DNA of 23,281 bases. Source: a virus. This document shows, one piece after another, positions 21,770-23,281 of this stretch. Under the pieces are notes generated by a model that was not told where the DNA came from, did no database searches, and saw nothing but the letters and a program-made list of their open reading frames with translations. The position numbers and the translations under genes are program-made. Every line of letters begins with the position of its first letter. Within the stretch, counting starts at the first letter, position 1. The stretch is from positions 1-23,281 of the IMG/VR virus record IMGVR_UViG_3300042261_002388. One strand, 5' to 3'.

Positions 21770-22624
21770 ATGGTAACCAAAAATCCAGACACGACAGACA
21801 CGACAACGGTTCCAGGGTCTACCATTTATATATGGACAACCACTGGCACTGGTGATTGGACTGTTCCCGCTGGAGTGACATCGGTTGATTACCTGGTCGT
21901 CGGTGCAGGTGGTGGGGGTGGGGGTTACACCGCAGGTGGTGGGGGTGGTGGGCAAGTTCGAACCGGCACACTGACCGGACTCACGCCGTCCTCTACTGTT
22001 ACTGTAACTGTTGGCACTGGTGGCACTGGCGGTAAGCAAAGCACCTCGACAATAGCTACTGACGGTGGCGACTCCACTTTTAGCACCATAACCTCCGACG
22101 GTGGCAGCAAGGGCGGCAGTTTTATTTCCGGAAACTTCGCAGGTGGAGGTGGCACAATCGGTGGTGGCTCGTCCTATACTGCTGCTGGTGGCGACGGTTC
22201 ATTGTATGATGGTGGTGCCGGTTCCGGTGGCGGGGAACAGGGTGGAGGTGGCGCTGGTGCTGGTGCCAACGGTACTGCAGGTAACGTTACTCGTTCAGCC
22301 GGACAGGGTGGAGCCGGTGTCTCTAGCACTATCACGGGGTCTTCCGTGGGTTACGGTGGAGGTGGCGGCGGTAGCACTGCTGCCACCGCTTTCATCGGAA
22401 CCGGTGGGCAGGCTGCCTCTGGATACGGTGGTGGTAACGGCTCTGATTCTACCACTGGTGGCGCGGGAACTGCCAACACTGGTGGTGGTGGCGGGGGTTC
22501 CGGTTCAATTACAACTTTTGGTGGCGCCGGTGGCTCAGGTATCGTTGTAATCAGATACACTTCCGATACAAATCAAACGGCTGGAGTTTCACTTGCCTCT
22601 GCCAATATGTGTTGGGTGGAGTAA
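21770..22624 (+). CDS. Glycine-rich adhesin-like protein (284 aa)
   Basis: Begins with a short Thr-rich stretch (PDTTDTTTVPGST), then a beta start (IYIWTTTGTGDWTVPAGVTSV), then polyglycine runs (GAGGGGGGYTAGGGGGGQ) repeated several times, and closes with a conserved strand (GGSGIVVIRY). This is the same plan as the glycine-rich part of the 19810 gene but without PKD. The polyglycine-II layout is that of adhesin tips on phage fibres. It is the last + strand gene; codons are GGT/GGC-rich, so DNA repeats are frequent and slippage could vary the runs. Confidence 0.82.
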   Translation: MVTKNPDTTDTTTVPGSTIYIWTTTGTGDWTVPAGVTSVDYLVVGAGGGGGGYTAGGGGGGQVRTGTLTGLTPSSTVTVTVGTGGTGGKQSTSTIATDGGDSTFSTITSDGGSKGGSFISGNFAGGGGTIGGGSSYTAAGGDGSLYDGGAGSGGGEQGGGGAGAGANGTAGNVTRSAGQGGAGVSSTITGSSVGYGGGGGGSTAATAFIGTGGQAASGYGGGNGSDSTTGGAGTANTGGGGGGSGSITTFGGAGGSGIVVIRYTSDTNQTAGVSLASANMCWVE

Positions 22625-22645
22625 CCCACTCTTTTTTTATTTGAT
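22625..22645 (+). terminator. T-run terminator of the late operon
   Basis: TTTTTTT (22632-22638) lies just after the last + strand stop, followed by ATTTGATT. In archaea an oligo-T run on the non-template strand is sufficient for termination; a bacterial-type hairpin before it is not seen. The minus-strand genes begin to face it 80 bp further on. Confidence 0.6.
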
Positions 22646-22647
22646 TG

Positions 22648-22691
22648 AGTAAAACCGAGTCTCTAGAACAGAGTGTAATTGTGAAACTCGG
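22648..22691 (-). terminator. Hairpin terminator for the minus-strand cluster
   Basis: Read on the minus strand, CCGAGTTTC (22691-22683) pairs with GAGACTCGG (22663-22655), with one mismatch in nine, and is followed at once by TTTTACTC. It lies 33 bp beyond the stop of the minus-strand membrane protein gene. This is a classic intrinsic-type terminator and separates the two converging operons. Confidence 0.65.
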
Positions 22692-22724
22692 GCAGTATTA
22701 AACAGGTTTAAAATAGTAGCGACT

Positions 22725-22964
22725 CTATTGAGTCATCTTCCAGTGCATCCACAGTCCGTATGACGACGTGCTAAGGAAGAATACATACATTGCAACCGTG
22801 CTCCAATTGCCTGTCTGGGAGCCCCAGTAGGCCATAAGAGCGTTGCTCACGAACCAAGTTGCAAATCCTGCAACCTTGTTTCGAATGCTGGTTGTGCAGT
22901 TAAGAGCACCACCAAGGATACCCAACACACAACCAACCAGTTCAATCAGCGGGAGTGGGACCAT
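22725..22964 (-). CDS. Small membrane protein with three helices (79 aa)
   Basis: Three membrane helices are visible at about 5-25 (LIELVGCVLGILGGALN), 30-50 (KVAGFATWFVSNALMAYW) and 55-75 (STVAMYVFFLSTSSYGLW). The layout, with short loops and W-x-V-S-N in the second helix, resembles a family of three-helix viral proteins and the half-transporters of the SemiSWEET/PnuC type. A holin function is possible in this setting but not shown. It overlaps the upstream coiled-coil gene by 23 bp and is the last in its cluster. Confidence 0.78.
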   Translation of the reverse strand: MVPLPLIELVGCVLGILGGALNCTTSIRNKVAGFATWFVSNALMAYWGSQTGNWSTVAMYVFFLSTSSYGLWMHWKMTQ

Positions 22965-23103
22965 AGCGTGTCAGGTCTTTCTCCTTGCGGTCCTCTTTCT
23001 CGATTAACGCGATGAGGAGTCTCGCGCGGTCGTTCAGCATATCTATTTCATTTAAGATAACTTGCAAGCGGTCAACCCGCTCATTAATGGAACTCTTCAT
23101 CAT
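22942..23103 (-). CDS. Small coiled-coil protein (53 aa)
   Basis: A minus-strand frame beginning MMKSSINERVDRLQV, with a continuous helix (LQVILNEIDMLNDRARLL) and a polar end (LTRYGPTPAD). Its end overlaps the start of the membrane protein, and its start overlaps the upstream gene by 20 bp, which suggests a coupled three-gene unit. A coiled coil next to a small membrane protein is a common lysis-type pairing, but no family is recognised. Confidence 0.6.
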   Translation of the reverse strand: MMKSSINERVDRLQVILNEIDMLNDRARLLIALIEKEDRKEKDLTRYGPTPAD

Positions 23104-23281
23104 AACGATTCATTGCCTCCTTGCACTGTAACTCTAACCGTGCTTTACGCCACATGTCAAAGTCGCTGTAGTCCCCCGTGAAGATGCGCTGGGGGTTGGA
23201 CTTCATGTAGAAGTAATAGGAGTCCCCCTCTGCACCTTGGAACTCAATCACGTAATATTGCTTGGGATACATAGTGCCCAT
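23084..23281 (-). CDS. Hypothetical protein, possibly cut by the window edge (at least 65 aa)
   Basis: The minus-strand frame has an ATG exactly at the window edge, so it could begin further right. The product is aromatic and mixed in charge (YPKQYYVIEFQGAEGDSYYFY, then DYSDFDMWRKARLELQ), suggesting a compact alpha/beta domain. The second half is helical, and the end is His/Glu-rich. No family is recognised. It is the first gene of the minus-strand cluster within the window. Confidence 0.65.
   Translation of the reverse strand: MGTMYPKQYYVIEFQGAEGDSYYFYMKSNPQRIFTGDYSDFDMWRKARLELQCKEAMNRYDEEFH

Noticed and set aside
21542-22560. Pro-rich minus-strand frames opposite the glycine-rich gene
   Set aside because: Antisense of GGT/GGC repeats always reads as Pro/Thr runs; no starts with ribosome sites.
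1-23281. CRISPR array, tRNA genes, insertion sequence, integrase or attachment site
   Set aside because: No regularly spaced repeats, no cloverleaf candidates, no transposase or integrase motifs were found by eye; this is not an exhaustive computed search.

Overview
The window looks like part of a tailed dsDNA virus or provirus (Caudoviricetes, long flexible-tail type with an HK97-type head). Almost all genes lie on the + strand, tightly packed with ATGA or short overlaps. The host is probably an archaeon, perhaps a methanogen; this is an inference of moderate strength. It rests on Shine-Dalgarno sites matching the full archaeal AGGAGGTGA complement (GGAGGTG before 16497, AGGTGA before 3924 and 4838), TATA-like boxes with no bacterial -35/-10 pair at the one clear internal promoter, a PKD domain in a tail gene, many small Cys-rich proteins as seen in anaerobes, and bare T-run termination. 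A bacterial host is not excluded.

Region 1 (1-4807) is an accessory/early-type block of short genes: an OB-fold-like ssDNA-binding candidate, a VRR-NUC nuclease, a PD-(D/E)XK nuclease candidate, a DUF3310 protein, several coiled-coil or Cys-rich mini-proteins, and genes of unknown function. One gap (2460-2596) has no convincing gene but several short hairpins.

Region 2 (4838-9984) is the packaging and portal module: small and large terminase, portal, Mu gpF-like minor head protein, an unrecognised beta-rich virion protein, then three small genes (zinc ribbon, YkgJ-type Cys cluster, coiled coil).

Region 3 (about 9985-13240) starts with an internal promoter and holds a ChaB-like/prohead protease/scaffold fusion, a decoration-protein candidate, the major capsid protein (with strongly selected codons) and a head-tail connector.

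Region 4 (13242-18975) is the tail: a membrane-anchored coiled-coil protein, the tail tube protein with a C-terminal Ig-like domain, tail assembly chaperones joined by a -1 frameshift, a short tape measure, an HK97 gp10-like protein in an unusual place, Dit and a tail-hub (Tal) protein. Region 5 (18977-22624) is a host-recognition module with an appendage protein, two polyglycine-rich proteins (one with a PKD domain) and a fibre. The + strand operon ends at a T-run near 22632, facing a minus-strand cluster of three small genes (membrane protein, coiled coil, hypothetical) with its own hairpin terminator.

No integrase, repressor, polymerase, recognisable lysis enzyme, tRNA or CRISPR array was seen. 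The strongest non-obvious signal is at 14733-14769: two overlapping in-register slippery heptamers that give the same fusion protein, followed by a perfect 6-bp stem-loop.
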